Below, piece by piece: positions 38,956 to 39,112 of a stretch of DNA of 39,112 nt. The stretch is from a virus: positions 1 through 39,112 of IMG/VR virus record IMGVR_UViG_3300009702_000048. One strand, 5' to 3'. Each line of letters begins with the position of its first letter. Within the stretch, counting starts at the first letter, position 1. Under the pieces are notes generated by a model. That model worked only from the letters and a program-made list of their open reading frames with translations, did no database searches and was not told the origin of the DNA. Made by a program: the position numbers and the translations under genes.

Positions 38956-39112
38956 GCGAGTTGGACCACCAAAGAGTGCTGGCGGGAGTTGCCCGCTGGG
39001 ATCGATCCTCCTCTCGTCACCTCGACGAGGCCAAGGCGCACAAGACGAGGACCGCAGGGTACGTCGCCGCTGCGATGGACTCTCTCAAGCAGGCCACGCG
39101 CGCCGCAGGGCA
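38952..39112 (+). CDS. Partial gene running off the window end
   Basis: It starts at ATG 38952 (ATGA overlap with the previous stop) and is open to the last base: 53 full codons plus two bases. The visible N-terminus reads SELDHQRVLAGVARWDRSSS, then HLDEAKAHKTRTAGYVAAAM. The family is not recognisable from this length. The coupled start makes it a real gene. Confidence 0.65.
   Translation, partial: MSELDHQRVLAGVARWDRSSSRHLDEAKAHKTRTAGYVAAAMDSLKQATRAAG

Noticed and set aside
1-39112. tRNA or rRNA genes, insertion sequences, integrase or attachment sites
   Set aside because: I looked for CCA-ended cloverleaf-like sequence, GTTCGA-type T-loops in context, transposase motifs and flanking inverted repeats, and saw nothing I could support. 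A formal tRNA scan was not possible.

Overview
The window is a stretch of the late (virion morphogenesis) region of a large, GC-rich, contractile-tailed bacteriophage (myovirus type). Every gene I can support lies on the + strand. Genes are packed tightly, often with 1- or 4-base stop/start overlaps (ATGA, TGATG), which points to long polycistronic late transcripts with translational coupling. Host identity cannot be read from the sequence. It could be a free phage, a prophage or a metagenomic contig. Both ends cut through genes.

Layout. 1-5.1 kb: a tail-completion-region fragment, a large tail sheath, small structural proteins, the tail tube and a second tube-like paralog. 5.1-7.1 kb: a small protein, a degenerate HNH-like zinc module fused to two ribbon-helix-helix-like segments, and a T4 gp26-type tail assembly chaperone with a strong -1 frameshift signal (T TTT TTC) feeding an out-of-frame extension. 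7.1-16.3 kb: tape measure, LysM/gp53-like protein, hub (gp27-like), spike (gp5/gpV-like), gp25-like wedge and a baseplate J (gp6-like) gene interrupted by one in-frame amber codon. 16.4-28.8 kb: fibre, adhesin and baseplate-periphery genes, including duplicated adhesin modules, a six-fold decapeptide repeat and a 979-residue tail-protein-I-like protein carrying repeated beta modules. 28.8-32.5 kb: small structural or unknown genes, a contractile-injection-system tube-like protein, and a three-helix membrane protein that could be a holin. 32.5-35.7 kb: a tightly coupled cassette of Nudix hydrolase, histidine kinase, Rcp1/CheY-like response regulator, a second response regulator with an unassigned helical tail, and a coiled-coil protein with a C-terminal membrane anchor. 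35.7-39.1 kb: a spanin-like membrane coiled coil, a J-domain protein, a protein with winged-helix-like segments, and small unknowns.

Most interesting: (i) a complete two-component phosphorelay cassette embedded in phage late genes; (ii) three intergenic copies of one 16-bp perfect palindrome; (iii) the amber-interrupted baseplate J gene; (iv) a phage J-domain protein; (v) the HNH-like/double-RHH fusion; (vi) a tape measure gene that seems to lack a normal start codon. Functional names rest on family patterns recognised by eye. No database search was run.
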